The notes under the pieces are model-generated. The model had not been told where the DNA came from and searched no databases. It was given only the letters and a program-made list of their open reading frames with translations. A DNA stretch of 64,000 nucleotides from CAWAND01 sp963797485 (GTDB lineage: Bacteria; Chloroflexota; Anaerolineae; Anaerolineales; E44-bin32), in the NCBI GenBank assembly GCA_963797485.1, contig CAWCPF010000003.1:1116001-1180000 (forward strand). Direction: 5' to 3'. Position 1 is the first letter of the stretch. Each line of letters starts with the position of its first letter. Position numbers and translations under genes: made by a program. Of this stretch, positions 42,857-52,364 are shown in pieces.

Positions 42857-43558
42857 ATGGCCGGTGTCTGCATGGTGACGAGGCATAATCAAGTGGGCCG
42901 GGTTTCCATCCAATTACGGCAGCCGGTGAGCGGTTTGACCCATCTGGCTGCGGCCGCTCTGGCCGCGGCAGGACTGGTCGTCCTGCTGGCGGTCGGACAG
43001 ACCGTCTGGTGGATGCGCGTGGCCCTGGCCGTTTACGGCGCCGCCCTGGTTGGCATGTTCGCCGCCAGCTCAGCCTACCACCTGATCGTTGCCCGGCCCG
43101 AAGTCATCGGCTTCCTAAGGAAGCTGGACCATACCGCCATCTACTTCCTGATTGCCGGAACTTATACCCCCGTGTGCCTTCATTTCTTCACTGGAACCTG
43201 GCGCTGGGGCCTGCCGCTGGTGGTCTGGTGTCTGGCGCTCCTCGGCGCCGGCTTCAAGCTGCTTTTCGTTCATGCCCCGAGACGGCTGTCGGCAGGAATT
43301 TACCTGGCCATGGGCTGGTTGTCGGTTGCGGCCATCGGCGAGATGGTGTCCACCATGCCCCCTGGTGCGCTCGCCTGGCTGTTTGCGGGAGGTGCGTTCT
43401 TCACCCTCGGCGCCCTGATCTACATCTTCCAGAAACCCGATTTTGTCCCCGGGGTGTTTGGTTTTCACGAGGTCTGGCACCTGTTTGTCATCTTGGGCTG
43501 CCTGAGCCACTATGTGCTCATCGCCACCTACGTGGCGGGTGCCCAGCCGGGCCTGTAG
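42857..43558 (+). CDS. hemolysin III/YqfA family membrane protein
   Basis: This protein of about 230 aa has seven membrane spans and a PAQR-like core: QPVSGLTHLAAAALAAAGLV, FAASSAYHLI, FLRKLDHTAIYFLIAGTYTP and VFGFHEVWHLFVILGCLSHY. The H-x3-H and D-H residues match the metal-site of PAQR/HlyIII proteins. Despite the name its role in bacteria is uncertain (possible ceramidase-like hydrolase). The start is 42857 or the ATG five codons later. Confidence 0.93.
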   Translation: MAGVCMVTRHNQVGRVSIQLRQPVSGLTHLAAAALAAAGLVVLLAVGQTVWWMRVALAVYGAALVGMFAASSAYHLIVARPEVIGFLRKLDHTAIYFLIAGTYTPVCLHFFTGTWRWGLPLVVWCLALLGAGFKLLFVHAPRRLSAGIYLAMGWLSVAAIGEMVSTMPPGALAWLFAGGAFFTLGALIYIFQKPDFVPGVFGFHEVWHLFVILGCLSHYVLIATYVAGAQPGL

Positions 43559-43692
43559 TCTGCCGCGGCGGTCCCAGCTGGACCGGATTCAGCTTGCTTT
43601 CATCCCCCAAAAGGTCGAAAATCGTGGCCTCTGCCGCCAGGACTGCGGTCCCAGCGCGCGTGCGCGTTGGCGACTTCGGCCGGAACGATGCC

Positions 43693-44178
43693 ATGCCGAG
43701 CCTGGATACAAAAACCCAACGCTTGCAGTCGTGCAGCCATTGTGGCGCCCAGCTCGTCGGCGGAACGGCGGGCTGCGGTCTGTTGTTCAAAGAATTAATG
43801 GGGCTGGATTTCTCCGGCGGCTCAAATCGGCGCCTGCACCATCTGGTCCACGACGCATACGTTCTTCAGCACCCCAAGGGCCAGCCCAACCATTCGGTTG
43901 CCATTCATCTCGCCAGCCTGTGCTGGCTGGTTGAACAGGGCGGGCGACCCGGTTGGGACCTGCTGCCCGCATCGGTGTTGGCGCGTCTGTCACTGGCCAA
44001 TGGCCTGCCGTCGCTTGCCACGCCGCGCGGACCATGGAGGCTCAACATCTCGCACGTATGGGGGTTTCAGCCGGCTGAGGTTCCCGGGCGAGTGGAAGCC
44101 TGGGCCAAATCGGTCTGGGAGGCGTGGCAGCCGTACCACAGTCTGGCCCGCACGTGGCTGAATGGCGCCGGGCACTGA
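43693..44178 (+). CDS. DUF5946-like zinc-ribbon protein
   Basis: This 161-aa protein starts with CSHCGAQLVGGTAGCGLLF, a CxxC plus a later Cys, then LHHLVHDAYVLQHPKGQPNH and SLCWLVEQGGRPGWDLLPAS, ending VWEAWQPYHSLARTWLNG. The N-terminal zinc-binding site plus His-rich helix pair resembles DUF5946. The function is unknown. ATG 43693 is used. The frame extends upstream without coding character. Confidence 0.65.
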   Translation: MPSLDTKTQRLQSCSHCGAQLVGGTAGCGLLFKELMGLDFSGGSNRRLHHLVHDAYVLQHPKGQPNHSVAIHLASLCWLVEQGGRPGWDLLPASVLARLSLANGLPSLATPRGPWRLNISHVWGFQPAEVPGRVEAWAKSVWEAWQPYHSLARTWLNGAGH

Positions 44179-44235
44179 CCTCCGTTCGCCCGCCGCTCCT
44201 GCCCCATCCAATCCGTTATCCCGGAGCGAGCCCGC

Positions 44236-44709
44236 TTGTCCCTGCTGAAGCCGATGAAACCAGGGGGCTTTCGGGTCTACGTCGAGCGGCTCAGCCGGGA
44301 ATATGCTGAAGACAAAATCGCCGCCGGCGCCTGGCCGGCGGGCGGGGCCATCGAACGGGCGCGGGCATCGATCCACGCGCTGCTCCCGGACGGCTTGAAC
44401 ACCCCAGGGCATGCCTTGTTCGACGTCCAGTCCCCCGACGGTGCCGAGCCATGCGGCGTGCTTTGGCTGGCGGTCGTACAGCAAGAGGGCGTCCGGCGAG
44501 GCTTTGTGTACGATCTGTGGATCGATCCCGAACACCGGCGAAAGGGCCTCGGGACCCTGGCCATGCGCGAGGCCGAGGCCTGGACGCGGCACCAAGGATT
44601 GAGCCGGCTCTCGCTGCATGTGTTTGGCCAAAACCTGGCGGCCCAGGGGTTGTATGCGAAGCTTGGGTTTCAGGTGACGGACGTGAGCATGAGCAAAGAC
44701 CTCGATTGA
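44236..44709 (+). CDS. GNAT family N-acetyltransferase
   Basis: This 157-aa protein carries FVYDLWIDPEHRRKGLGTLA with the HRRKGLG acetyl-CoA loop, then EAWTRHQGLSRLSLHVFGQN and LAAQGLYAKLGFQVTDVSMS. It is a standard Acetyltransf_1 enzyme of unknown substrate. TTG 44236 begins the protein, 58 bp after the DUF5946-like gene. The frame is intact. Confidence 0.9.
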   Translation: MSLLKPMKPGGFRVYVERLSREYAEDKIAAGAWPAGGAIERARASIHALLPDGLNTPGHALFDVQSPDGAEPCGVLWLAVVQQEGVRRGFVYDLWIDPEHRRKGLGTLAMREAEAWTRHQGLSRLSLHVFGQNLAAQGLYAKLGFQVTDVSMSKDLD

Positions 44710-44911
44710 ACGCCTGCACGCCCGCAGGCAATGAACCCGGGCCGGTGCCCCATGGGTAGACTCCAAGCCCGCGGCAACACCCGATCCCCCCTCAGGGTGA
44801 TTCTGTAGAATCGGCGCCATATCGCGGCCAGAATGCGGGATAATCAAACCGCCCGATTGGCCGAACGGCCAGATGACTGTCTGCCATCCACCTGAAAAGG
44901 TCGCCAACCAC

Positions 44912-45595
44912 ATGACGGTGCAAGGCTACAAACAGCCCACGTTTCTCGGCATCATGGCCGGGATCATCTTGTTTTTGCTCCTGGTCGGGCTGGCGTGCTC
45001 GCTGTCGACCACGGTCAAGACGCTGGGCTACGCCATGCTCTACGTGCCCTCTCGTCTCGGCTTGATCCAGGTTGCTCACCCGGAGGACATCCGGGGGTTG
45101 GATTTGGTCCACACCCCGGTGATCGCCAGCTTCCCCGAGTTGGGGACGTTCTTGGTGTACACGTCCAATTTGGATTTGTTGACCATCAGCCTGCAGCTTG
45201 AAAGCTCGACCAGCCGCTCCTGGCTGAAAGTCACCAGCCAGGCAACCGGGGAGCCGATCGATGTGCAGTTGGTGACCCGCGGGCTGCTCCCCTACGACTC
45301 GCCCTTCGCCGAGGGTCGGCCCGTCTTGCGGGTCAACCTGCCCGAGCCCGGTCTGTACCGGCTGAACTTCCCCACGCCTCCCGCGGCCAGGATCTACTTC
45401 GTGCCCGACAACGTCACCGGTAAGGAATGGTTAATCTGGCTGTTGTATGCTCTTGAAATCGCCATTCTCGTGGGGGTGCCGGCCTGGTTCTATGTCAGTC
45501 GCTGGCGCCGAGAGGTCGAGGATTTGGCCGCATGGCGGCGTGCCAAGCGGCAGCAGGCTGAGGACTTCTGGGCCAAAGAACGCCAGCTCAAATGA
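44912..45595 (+). CDS. membrane-anchored protein with extracytoplasmic beta domain, unknown function
   Basis: This protein of about 227 aa has two membrane spans, near residues 12-35 (FLGIMAGIILFLLLVGLAC) and about 175-198 (WLIWLLYALEIAILVGVPAW). They enclose an outside domain of about 130 residues rich in beta strands, with a stretch PVLRVNLPEPGLYRLNF. A charged cytosolic tail follows. No family is recognised. ATG 44912 is chosen since GAAAAGG lies upstream. Confidence 0.68.
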   Translation: MTVQGYKQPTFLGIMAGIILFLLLVGLACSLSTTVKTLGYAMLYVPSRLGLIQVAHPEDIRGLDLVHTPVIASFPELGTFLVYTSNLDLLTISLQLESSTSRSWLKVTSQATGEPIDVQLVTRGLLPYDSPFAEGRPVLRVNLPEPGLYRLNFPTPPAARIYFVPDNVTGKEWLIWLLYALEIAILVGVPAWFYVSRWRREVEDLAAWRRAKRQQAEDFWAKERQLK

Positions 45596-45694
45596 ACTGG
45601 GAGCGGCCGTCCCCGCAAGGGCTGCCAGCCTGAAAGCGTACAAGCCTCGGACCTCGTTCCCCACAGACCCTTGACCATCCCAACGGAGGTAGAC

Positions 45695-46267
45695 ATGTCT
45701 CAAGAGATAAACCGTCGCGCCGCTACCCTTGAACTGGCCACGCTGGGAGGCGGGTGTTTCTGGTGCCTTCAGCCGCCCTTGCAGGAACTGCAGGGCGTCG
45801 ATCATGTGACCGTGGGCTATGCCGGTGGGGAGGTGGTCCGGCCGAGTTACGAACAGGTTTGCACCGGCCGGACAGGCCATGCCGAGGTCGTGCAGGTGGC
45901 CTACGATCCCTCGGTGATCAGCTATGCCGACATTCTGCGGATCTTCTTCACGCTTCACGATCCCACGACGCTCAATCGACAGGGAAACGACGCCGGCCCC
46001 CAGTATCGGTCGATCATCCTGACGCAGGATGCGGCTCAGGAAGCCACGGCCCGCCAGGTGCTTCGAGAGCTCGAGGCGCAGTCCGTCTGGGATCGCCCGA
46101 TCGTGACCCAGGTCGAGCCCCTTAAGGCGTTCTATCCTGCCGAGGCTTATCACCAGGATTACTACACCAAGAACCCCGGCCAGGGCTATTGCCGGGCCAT
46201 CATCGCCCCCAAGGTGGCCAAATTCCGCCAGCATTATGTCGATAGGCTGAAGCAGCCCGTCGGTTAG
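45695..46267 (+). CDS. msrA: peptide-methionine (S)-S-oxide reductase MsrA
   Basis: This 190-aa protein has the MsrA active-site block LATLGGGCFWCLQPPLQEL (GCFWC, catalytic Cys), YAGGEVVRPSYEQVCTGRTG-HAEVVQVAYDP, NRQGNDAGPQYRSIIL, and a C-terminal YHQDYYTKNPGQGYCR with a resolving Cys. It reduces methionine S-sulfoxide in proteins with thioredoxin. CGGAGGT precedes ATG 45695. The gene is full length and intact. Confidence 0.96.
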   Translation: MSQEINRRAATLELATLGGGCFWCLQPPLQELQGVDHVTVGYAGGEVVRPSYEQVCTGRTGHAEVVQVAYDPSVISYADILRIFFTLHDPTTLNRQGNDAGPQYRSIILTQDAAQEATARQVLRELEAQSVWDRPIVTQVEPLKAFYPAEAYHQDYYTKNPGQGYCRAIIAPKVAKFRQHYVDRLKQPVG

Positions 46268-46290
46268 GGCCCGAGGCAGCCGCCAGCCCC

Positions 46291-47055
46291 ATGGGACGCA
46301 AAGCCGAGTACATTCAACTGCTCGAGAGCCTGAGCCCGGCCGACTGGGAACCGTTTCTGAAATCGGAGTCCGGCCTACCAGGCCCGCGTGGCAACCTCGA
46401 GCTGGCAGCGGCTTTTTTCGAAATCGCGCCCCGCGACCTGATCACGCGCTATGCCGGGCTGGAAGTGGCGCAGGCGCCCGGAGACTCCCCCGAGGGATTT
46501 CTCGCCTTCTGCGGAGTTTTCGGCCTTGGGCGCCTGGTGGTCGAGGGTGAAACCGGTTGGTTGGGGGCCCTGCGGAGCCGCGCTCACGACCCGCGCTGGC
46601 GCTTGCGTGAAGCCGTGGCCATGGCGCTCCAGGCGATTGGCGATGACAGCATGGATGGGATGCTGGGGGCGGTCGAAGACTGGCGCGCCGACCCCTACGA
46701 GCGCCGTGCGGCCATTGCCGGCCTGTGCGAACCCCGCCTGCTCAAACGGCCCCAGGACGCGGCGCAGGTCCTCGATCACCTGAGCCAGGCCACGGCCTGG
46801 CTTGAATCGGGCGTGCCCGCCCGTGACGAAGGCGTGAAGGTCCTATTGAAAGGGCTGGCGTATGCCTGGAGCGTGGCCGTTTGCGCCTTCCCGAAGCAGG
46901 GCCAGCCGGCCATGGAGCGCTGGCTGGAGACCGACTCGCCGATGGTGCGGCGCATCATGAAGGAGAACTTGGGCAAGTCGCGGCTGACGCGCATGGATGC
47001 CGGGTGGGTGGAACGCGCCAGGGCCAAACTCGAAGCCAACCAGGCCTCGGACTGA
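46291..47055 (+). CDS. HEAT-repeat protein, alkylation-repair-like fold
   Basis: This 254-aa helical protein reads WLGALRSRAHDPRWRLREAV-AMALQAIGDDS, CEPRLLKRPQDAAQVLDHLS, YAWSVAVCAFPKQGQPAMER and VRRIMKENLGKSRLTR. These are the HEAT repeats seen in AlkD-related proteins, but the alkylpurine-binding Trp/Asp set cannot be confirmed. The role is unknown. It runs convergently with the synthase gene to its right. Confidence 0.78.
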   Translation: MGRKAEYIQLLESLSPADWEPFLKSESGLPGPRGNLELAAAFFEIAPRDLITRYAGLEVAQAPGDSPEGFLAFCGVFGLGRLVVEGETGWLGALRSRAHDPRWRLREAVAMALQAIGDDSMDGMLGAVEDWRADPYERRAAIAGLCEPRLLKRPQDAAQVLDHLSQATAWLESGVPARDEGVKVLLKGLAYAWSVAVCAFPKQGQPAMERWLETDSPMVRRIMKENLGKSRLTRMDAGWVERARAKLEANQASD

Positions 47056-47103
47056 ACCCTCATCCGCCACGCCAATCGGCCCCATCCACGATCACGTCCC
47101 AAC

Positions 47104-47121
47104 TTGTGAACGAATTCACAA
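47104..47121. promoter_or_regulatory. palindrome TTGTGA-N6-TCACAA
   Basis: A perfect copy with spacer ACGAAT, forming a longer dyad around GAATTC. It lies between two convergent genes (stop at 47055, stop at 47178 on the minus strand), where no promoter is expected. This position argues that the element is not only a promoter operator. Confidence 0.6.
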
Positions 47122-47177
47122 TCCGCGGCGCGGAGGCACACGGTTCGGATTGGCGGCTGCGGGTTGGTGAGCGTGAG

Positions 47178-48234
47178 CTAGAACGGGCTGGGGGCGAGTC
47201 TCAGAGGCGGTTTGGCCGGTTCGCGGGTGCGGCGGTTCAACAGCCAGTAGTAGAAACGCAGCCAATGGTTCGACCAGCCCAGCAGCCGCGTGCTGGCCAT
47301 GATCTCCATCACCTGCTGGCGGCCGAGCTTGGCCTCGCTCGAGAGCACGCTGGCGTTGTTGCGAACTCACGGCCAGAGTGCCGACGGCGAAATACACCGG
47401 CCACATGCAAGCCAGGCGAACACTGTGCAAACGTCGGGGGAGGTGGATGACATATTCCATCCCACCCCACAGATGCCGCTCGGCCTTTTGGGCCAGCAGC
47501 TCGACGACCTGAAGGGATTGGTCGAAGTTTTGGGGGTCGAACATAGAATTGCGCGTCAATCCGACACGCTCGTAGTAGCTCTGGGGCACGTAGACCCAGC
47601 CGCGCTCGTAGTCTTTGCGCATGCCGCGTATGATGTTGACGGTCTGGAGCGCCAGGCCGCATTCGCGTGACAACGGCATAAGCATGGACTTTCGCTCGCG
47701 CACGATCGGCGAATACCAGGCAAAGATATCGGTCAGCAAATACCCGACCCGGCCGGCCACCTGGTGCATGTAGTCGTCCAGGGCATCCTCGTTTTCGACA
47801 TACGGCCCATGATCCTGCCAGCGCGCCATCCCCAGCGAGCTGCGAGCCAGACGCTGAAGGATGGCCTGCTCTACCTCTTCGGGGAGCGCATGCAGGGCCT
47901 GCAGGATGTCCCCCGCGGACTGGGCGACGTGCATCTCCGGGTCGGCGGCATCCAGCCCCGACAAAGCCGTCGCCAGGCGCTGGACCGGCTGCCGGCCCTC
48001 CAGAATGTCGACCCACAGCCTCAGCAGACTTGATTTTTCGCGTGCCGGCATCTCGGGCTGGTCCTCGAGGGCGTCCGACACACGAAAGAGCAAGTAGGCG
48101 ATCGTGATTGAGTTGCGCAGACCCGCCGGAAGCTGTTCAATCGACAGCGCAAACGTCCGGCTCACGTCGCGCAGGCTCTGATAGTGCGGGCGCATGTCGA
48201 CGGCTGGTCTGGTCGTGTCCGAAAAGCTCAACAT
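47178..48234 (-). CDS. squalene/phytoene synthase family protein, frameshifted near the C-terminus
   Basis: This protein reads YQSLRDVSRTFALSIEQLPA, LLFRVSDALEDQPEMPAREK with the first Asp-rich motif, YMHQVAGRVGYLLTDIFAW, and then TVNIIRGMRKDYERGWVYVP with the second motif. Members condense two prenyl diphosphates (C15 or C20) to squalene or phytoene. An extra A at about 47365 shifts the frame. The proper end resumes as QQVMEIMASTRLLGWSNHWL and stops at 47178. The total is about 350 aa. Squalene and phytoene cannot be told apart here. Confidence 0.87.
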
Positions 48235-48434
48235 AGGACTGGAGAATCACCCCTCGGCCGCGTATGGAAACACCTCACGCTCGAGTGAGGCAGGTTCAAA
48301 GTATAGCCCAAAACAAAGTCGGAACCAATGGGTCCTCGGGTTCAGGACTTCGTCCTGGGCGCCGGCCGCTCGCCCGCGGCCGACCCGCGTTCGGCCCTCA
48401 CCAAATCCCACCGTCTTTCAGCCCCCACCCCTTG

Positions 48435-48606
48435 CCCCTCCCCCTGGGTTGACGGCCGTCTACGCTTGACCCTGCCGCTCCCAGGGGGAGGGGAAAGATT
48501 TGAAGAGGGGGATGGGGGCTTTGCCCCCATCCCCCTCTTCCATGGATCACCCCCTCTCCGCCAAGTCACGTTCAGCTGCTCAACCGGCGGCCGGCGGAGA
48601 GGGGGT
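48435..48606. repeat. cluster of three perfect inverted repeats
   Basis: The first is 14 bp (48435-48448 with 48480-48493). The second is 18 bp with a TTT loop (48502-48519 with 48523-48540, GAAGAGGGGGATGGGGGC). The third is 14 bp (48549-48562 with 48593-48606). They lie in the 686-bp spacer 48235-48920, which holds no gene. The G/C-purine strand bias resembles mobile palindromic elements or RNA hairpins. Confidence 0.75.
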
Positions 48607-48920
48607 AGGGGGAGAGGTGAATAGCCGCCTCGGGTATAGAGGCAGGTCGACGGGCCGACCGTCGTCGAAAACCCATTCGCTCGGCCAAACCCAGGGGGGA
48701 ACCCCTTGCGGCACAAGGGAGGAGCCATGGGTGGGGGTTGCACGAGAAGCCAACCCGGTGACGACGCCGAGGTTCTTGGCGGGGGAGGGGGCATCACTCG
48801 AGGCCGAAGCAAGCCCTCGGATGCATTTTTGGCGTGTCGGGGCTAAAATGCGGGCGCCTCCGGCCCATCCGATGAGCCCGCCGGAGGCCGGTGCGGCCGA
48901 ATGGCCGATGGGAGGCGTTC

Positions 48921-50192
48921 ATGCGTTGGATCAGCTTGGGGCGGATTGGCTGGACGGTGATGATCGGCCTGGCTGTGCTGGCAGGCGGCTGCAACCTTCC
49001 CGCGGAATCCACGGCGGCGGGGGGCACCACGCCCACAGCTTTCATCTTCCCGAGCGCCACCCCGGTCCCGCCCTCCGGCAGCCTTTCAGGCTCGGTCTGG
49101 TCCGATCAGTGCGCGCCCGGAACAGACGCAAACGCCTCGCCCGCCGGCTGCGTGCCCAATACACAGGCGGCATCCGGGCAGGCGGCCGATGGGGTCCGTC
49201 AAGCGGAGGAAGCCGCCATCGAAGGCCTGGTCGTTCGGCTGGGGACCGGTGAATGTCCGGCCTTCGGCCTGGCCACCGCCACCACGGACGCCGACGGCCA
49301 ATACGGCTTCTCAGATCTGCCGCCCGGGACCTACTGCGTCTCGGTGGATGCCGCTCAGGCCGAGAACGCGGCTGCGCTGGCGCCCGGCGGTTGGACCCAT
49401 CCGGCCGAGGCCGGGGGCAGCAGCGTGGCCTCACAAACCATCAGCCTGGCGGCTGGAAATTCGATCGACAGCGTTGAATTCGCCTGGGACTTTGATTTCG
49501 GATCTCCCGCAGCAGCCACCGCCACGGCGGCCGCCTCAACTACCCCGACCCTCGAGCTCACCGCCACGCCCACCCCGCAAGCCACGGCGACTTTCAGCCC
49601 CGAAGATCCCAAAGCCAATCTCGGGGCGCCGACCTTCACGGACAGTTTCGACGATCCGTCCACCTGGCCGACCTATTTGGACGACCATGTCGGATTCTCG
49701 ATCGAGAACAGCAGCCTGCAAATGTCGGCCGCCAACCCTGATTTTTATGATGGCTGGCTCCTGCATACGCCCAGCGTGGGCAACGTCTACATCGAGGCCC
49801 AGGGCCAGCTGCTCTCGCCGTGCGCTGAGCGCGACCACTTCGGCATTGTGGCCCGGGGGACGTGCTCCGGCGGCAACTGCAGCGGCTATCTTTTCTCGGT
49901 GACCTGCGATGGACGCTACCGGCTGAGCATCTGGGACGGGGGAGCCAACCAAACCACCTATCTGACTCCCTGGACGGTGAGCAGCGCCATCAAGACCGGG
50001 GCAGGCCAGATCAACGTCCTCGGCTTCCGCGGCGATGAGAACACGCTCTCGCTGTATGTCAACGGACAGCTTCTGCAGGAAGTTTCCGACTCGACCTTCG
50101 ACACCGGCCTGTTTGGTGTGTTCATTGGGTCGGCCCAAACCGCCGACCTGAAGGCGGAGGTCGATCAGATCAGCATGTGGACTTTGCCCTGA
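48921..50192 (+). CDS. surface lipoprotein with SdrD-B-like and LamG-like domains
   Basis: This 423-aa protein starts with ATG 48921 (GGGAGGCG upstream). A signal peptide ends in the lipobox LAVLAGGC, so Cys would be lipidated. SdrD B-like/prealbumin domain residues come next (GLVVRLGTG..., DADGQYGFSDLPPGTYCVSV). A Thr/Pro/Ala-rich linker leads to a C-terminal jelly-roll domain (FTDSFDDPSTWPTYLDDHVG, LSLYVNGQLLQEVSDSTFDT). It is anchored outside the membrane and may bind carbohydrate or a cell surface. It is followed by a strong terminator. Confidence 0.82.
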   Translation: MRWISLGRIGWTVMIGLAVLAGGCNLPAESTAAGGTTPTAFIFPSATPVPPSGSLSGSVWSDQCAPGTDANASPAGCVPNTQAASGQAADGVRQAEEAAIEGLVVRLGTGECPAFGLATATTDADGQYGFSDLPPGTYCVSVDAAQAENAAALAPGGWTHPAEAGGSSVASQTISLAAGNSIDSVEFAWDFDFGSPAAATATAAASTTPTLELTATPTPQATATFSPEDPKANLGAPTFTDSFDDPSTWPTYLDDHVGFSIENSSLQMSAANPDFYDGWLLHTPSVGNVYIEAQGQLLSPCAERDHFGIVARGTCSGGNCSGYLFSVTCDGRYRLSIWDGGANQTTYLTPWTVSSAIKTGAGQINVLGFRGDENTLSLYVNGQLLQEVSDSTFDTGLFGVFIGSAQTADLKAEVDQISMWTLP

Positions 50193-50218
50193 ACGCCTCA
50201 TCCCCCAAGGGACACCCA

Positions 50219-50257
50219 GGGGCCGTCTCACATGCTATTGAGACGGCCCCTTCTCTT
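50219..50257 (+). terminator. intrinsic terminator
   Basis: A perfect 12-bp stem (GGGGCCGTCTCA with TGAGACGGCCCC) and an 8-base loop are followed by TTCTCTTTG. It lies 27 bp after the lipoprotein stop codon and ends its transcript. Confidence 0.9.
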
Positions 50258-50599
50258 TGTTGAAGGCTCACTCTCCGGATAGGCCCCGACCTGGGTAGAA
50301 CGTCCACCCCGATCCCCTTCGCCTCCCCCTGGCATGAGGACGATCCCACAGGCTCGCATCCAACCTGGGGGGAGGGGAGCTGGGGGGCGAGGCCGAAGGC
50401 GCCCGCCTTGAAGCCGCGCTGTCGGCCGTGGACATCCGGTCCATCTGTGCCAGCCCGCTCCACGCCGGCGGGCGGAGCAGGGCGGTGTGCTTTGCCACAC
50501 CGGCGGTGTTGTCCCTCGATGCCCGCGCCGATGTAGATTGGGCTGTTAGTCTGCGTTACGTGGAAGTGATGCCGGGTCGTCAGGGGTAGGTGCAGCATA

Positions 50600-50617
50600 T
50601 TGTGAAGACAATCACAA
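50600..50617. promoter_or_regulatory. palindrome TTGTGA-N6-TCACAA
   Basis: A perfect copy with spacer AGACAA, in the 538-bp gap between the lipoprotein and the prepilin gene. Both flanking genes end here, so no promoter is expected at this place. Apart from this site, the terminators at 50219 and 50668 and two GC-rich stretches, the gap holds nothing recognised. Confidence 0.6.
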
Positions 50618-50667
50618 ACTAGCCATCTCGATCAAGCGCCGGATTCCCGTTGGAAGAGTTTTCAATG

Positions 50668-50700
50668 AAGAGGGCGCCCCTCAAAGGGCGCCCTCTTTAT
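50668..50700. terminator. bidirectional-type hairpin terminator of the pilus operon
   Basis: A perfect 12-bp stem (AAGAGGGCGCCC with GGGCGCCCTCTT) and a 6-base loop lie 31 bp beyond the prepilin stop codon. On the plus strand the stem is followed by TAT. On the minus strand the T-run is weak. Confidence 0.75.
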
Positions 50701-50730
50701 GTGCCTATGTCTTACCGTTGGAACAAATGC

Positions 50731-51093
50731 TTATGGGCAGCTATCCTGGGAGACGGCGCCGCTGGCAGCCACAGTGTAGTGCCCAAGGCTCGTGGCGGAT
50801 CTGAGATAGGCCTCCCAGCCTGCAGCGCCGCCTGAACCAACGGTAGCGTTGGTGACCAAATCTGGGGCGACCAGAGTCGACAGATTGCCGACGGCCATAT
50901 ACACATCGACGGCGGACTGGACCACCCCAAGTTCGGCCGTGCAGGTCGTGGCCTGGGCATTCGAGCCGACACCCGACAAAGTCAAGGTGACGATCCCGAA
51001 CAGCACGCCCAAGATAGCGATCGTGACCAGGAGCTCGATCAGGGTGAAACCGGTTTCCTCTTTCATAAGCTTGCTGAACAACTTCTTGAACAT
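50731..51093 (-). CDS. type IV prepilin (major-type)
   Basis: This 120-aa protein starts at ATG 51093 with AAGGAGG upstream. After a short basic leader (KKLFSKLMKEETG) the class III cleavage site precedes FTLIELLVTIAILGVLFGIV, with Glu at +5. A hydrophilic domain of about 80 residues has two Cys (TTC and DSC). It would be processed by PilD and polymerised into the pilus fibre. It is the last gene of the pilus cluster, apart from pilT by 214 bp, so it may have its own promoter. Confidence 0.93.
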   Translation of the reverse strand: MFKKLFSKLMKEETGFTLIELLVTIAILGVLFGIVTLTLSGVGSNAQATTCTAELGVVQSAVDVYMAVGNLSTLVAPDLVTNATVGSGGAAGWEAYLRSATSLGHYTVAASGAVSQDSCP

Positions 51094-51307
51094 TGCTGGG
51101 TCCTCCTTCAAGGACGGGCGGGAGCGCCAACTCGCCGCATGATTGAGTTATCTCGTGCCAATTCTTTGCATTGTTTCGGCCCGACGTCAGGCCTCGACAA
51201 CCACGCTCAGTATGTCACACAGCGGCCGGTATTCGACTTACAACGGCCTTACAGTAAAATGGGCGAGTTCACACGGATTGCGATGGATTCACAGGGCGAG
51301 GCGACGT

Positions 51308-52364
51308 TCAGCTTCGAAGCAGCGAAAGAAACGTGTCCACGTCGCTGGCGTGGGCCTGGGCATCCTGCAGCTCTATGCGGCCCGACCGGGTCAGGTCGGC
51401 CAGGGCTTGGTCCATGGTCTGCATGCCGGCGTTTCGGCCCGTTTGGATGACGTTGAGCATCTGATGGGTCTTGCCCTCTCGGATCAGGTTGCGAATGGCG
51501 GTGTTGGCCAGCATGAGTTCGACGGCCGCAACGCGGCCGGCGCCGTCCGCTCTGGCAAACAGATGCTGCGAGATAACCGCCGCCAGGGTCAGGGAGAGCT
51601 GCATGCGGACCTGGCTTTGCTGGTACGGTGGAAACGCGTCCACAATCCGGTCTATGGTCTGGGGCCCACTGTTGGTGTGCAGGGTGGACAATACCAGATG
51701 GCCGGTCTCGGCCGCCGTCAGGCAGGCGGCCATGGTCTCCAGGTCGCGCATTTCGCCCACCAGGATGACATCCGGATCCTGGCGCAAGGCCTGGCGGGTG
51801 GCGCCTGAAAAAGACAGCGTGTCGCGCCCGATTTCCCGTTGAGTGATGACCGACAGCTGGTCCTGGTAGATGTACTCCACGGGATCTTCAACGGTCACGA
51901 TCCGGCGGCGCTGCGTCTGGTTGATGTGATCGATCATGGCCGCCAGGGTCGTCGATTTGCCGCTGCCGGTCGGGCCGGTCACAAGCACCAACCCCTGCGG
52001 ACGCTCGGCGAGCTCGCCGCACAGGGCCGGGAGCCCAAGCGCCTCGAGCGCCGGGATCTGGAGCGCGATCCGTCGGAACGACAGGCTCAGGCTGCCCATC
52101 TGCCGCGGCGGCGTTGATGCGATAGCGGCTGAGATCGCCATCCTGGTAGGAGAAATCCAGCTCCTGGGTCGCCTCGAACGTCTCCCGCTGCTCAGCCGTC
52201 GCCAGCTCGCTAAAGATCGAAGCCAGTTGATCGGCCTCCAGGCTGGGGTGATCGGACACCGGCTCAAGGCGGCCGTCGACGCGCAGGATGGGAGGAGAAC
52301 CGACCTTGAGGTGAAGGTCGGACGCCCCCCGGGTTTCGGCTCGTTGGAGCAGATCGGCAAGCAC
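51308..52364 (-). CDS. pilT: type IV pilus retraction ATPase PilT, frameshifted
   Basis: Joined frames give about 351 aa. An N-terminal domain (RGASDLHLKVGSPPILRVDG, YRINAAAA) is followed by a frame change near 52105, then LVLVTGPTGSGKSTTLAAMI (Walker A), VGEMRDLETM (Walker B/Asp box), HLVLSTLHTNSGPQTI (His box) and AIRNLIREGKTHQM, the PilT motif. It drives pilus retraction. GTG 52364 directly follows the stop of pilD, so the two are coupled. The change is one extra base in a GC-rich stretch. Confidence 0.92.

Noticed and set aside
51140..51200. TTGGCAC on the minus strand upstream of the prepilin, as for a sigma-54 promoter
   Set aside because: The -12 element TTGC is missing at the needed spacing.
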